Of a stretch of DNA of 36,767 nt, positions 36,669-36,767 are shown piece after piece. The position numbers and the translations under genes were made by a program. A model generated the notes under the pieces. That model had not been told where the DNA came from and did no database searches. It saw only the letters and a list, made by a program, of their open reading frames with translations. The number at the start of each line of letters is the position of its first letter. Within the stretch, counting starts at the first letter, position 1. Origin of the DNA: Flavobacteriales bacterium (lineage in GTDB: Bacteria; Bacteroidota; Bacteroidia; Flavobacteriales; Flavobacteriaceae); assembly GCA_011525195.1 (NCBI GenBank), contig WTIP01000088.1, positions 4,260-41,026 of the forward strand. The letters are read 5' to 3'.

Positions 36669-36699
36669 CAAATATAGTTTGTTTATTTTTTCTAGCAAA
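36669..36699 (-). promoter_or_regulatory. Bacteroidota-type promoter of the TetR operon
   Basis: On the minus strand TTTG (36699-36696), exactly 19 bases, then TATATTTG (36676-36669), a full match to the TTTG/TAnnTTTG consensus at ideal spacing. The leader to the TetR ATG is about 20-28 bases. The remaining 68 bases to the window end hold no other clear feature. Confidence 0.78.
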
Positions 36700-36767
36700 C
36701 AACTAAACAAGGATATTCTTTCTTTGGAGGATGTCATCTTGTCATAAATTCAATCGGGGTATTTTTT

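Noticed and set aside
36718-36767. Possible divergent gene start (GGAGGATG) at the window end
   Set aside because: Only about 17 codons are visible, with no recognisable protein start and no spacing between GGAGG and ATG; too little to support a gene.

Overview
The window reads as a chromosomal segment of an AT-rich Bacteroidota bacterium, most likely a (marine) flavobacterium. The evidence is a SusD/RagB C-terminus, a bshC (bacillithiol) gene, the rpmB-rpmG-DUF4295-ftsY-rimO block, Bacteroidota-type promoter elements (TTTG / TAnnTTTG), very little Shine-Dalgarno use and many signal-peptide or lipoprotein genes. Genes are packed tightly. The longest gene-free stretches are about 130 bp (10295-10426 and 36641-36767), so there is no gap over 300 bases. 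I see no tRNA, rRNA, insertion sequence, phage gene or CRISPR array.

Region 1 (1-7961, mostly + strand) is the accessory-looking, cell-surface part. It holds the end of a SusD-like nutrient-binding lipoprotein and a terminator, then a 1102-aa FG-GAP/VCBS + ASPIC/UnbV lipoprotein, a small lipocalin-like lipoprotein, a secreted orphan on the minus strand, an InlB-like + six-bladed NHL propeller lipoprotein, and an exported version of the DUF255/YyaL (Spata20-like) thioredoxin-fold protein. No polysaccharide-degrading enzyme is present, so this is not a textbook polysaccharide utilisation locus.

Region 2 (7958-18931, minus strand) is core: mnmA (tRNA thiolation), a secreted amidohydrolase, then bshC, guaA, a triple-LysM/periplasmic-binding-fold protein, pyrG and yidC. 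guaA and pyrG make GMP and CTP, and YidC inserts membrane proteins. The LysM protein between the two nucleotide genes may be a cell-wall regulator.

Region 3 (19014-31775) starts with a divergent secreted M14 peptidase. The minus-strand series that follows comprises recR; a branched-chain-type E2 acyltransferase with a DnaQ-like exonuclease, an FAH-family enzyme and cinA; rpmB-rpmG-DUF4295 with its own promoter and terminator; and ftsY-alpha/beta hydrolase-amidase-rimO. Two exported hydrolases sit between ftsY and rimO.

Region 4 (31839-36767) has a sodium:solute symporter on the + strand. Opposite it lies a tight four-gene minus-strand operon: TetR regulator, ABC1/UbiB kinase-like protein (TTG start), FabH-type ketoacyl synthase and CoA-binding protein. 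The operon is headed by an excellent Bacteroidota promoter and is the best candidate here for a little-described functional unit.

Several ORF-track starts were corrected: guaA, the symporter, the CoA-binding protein and the TetR gene were extended to TTG codons, and four others had upstream methionines ahead of the signal peptide. A 50-codon gene (DUF4295) missing from the track was added.
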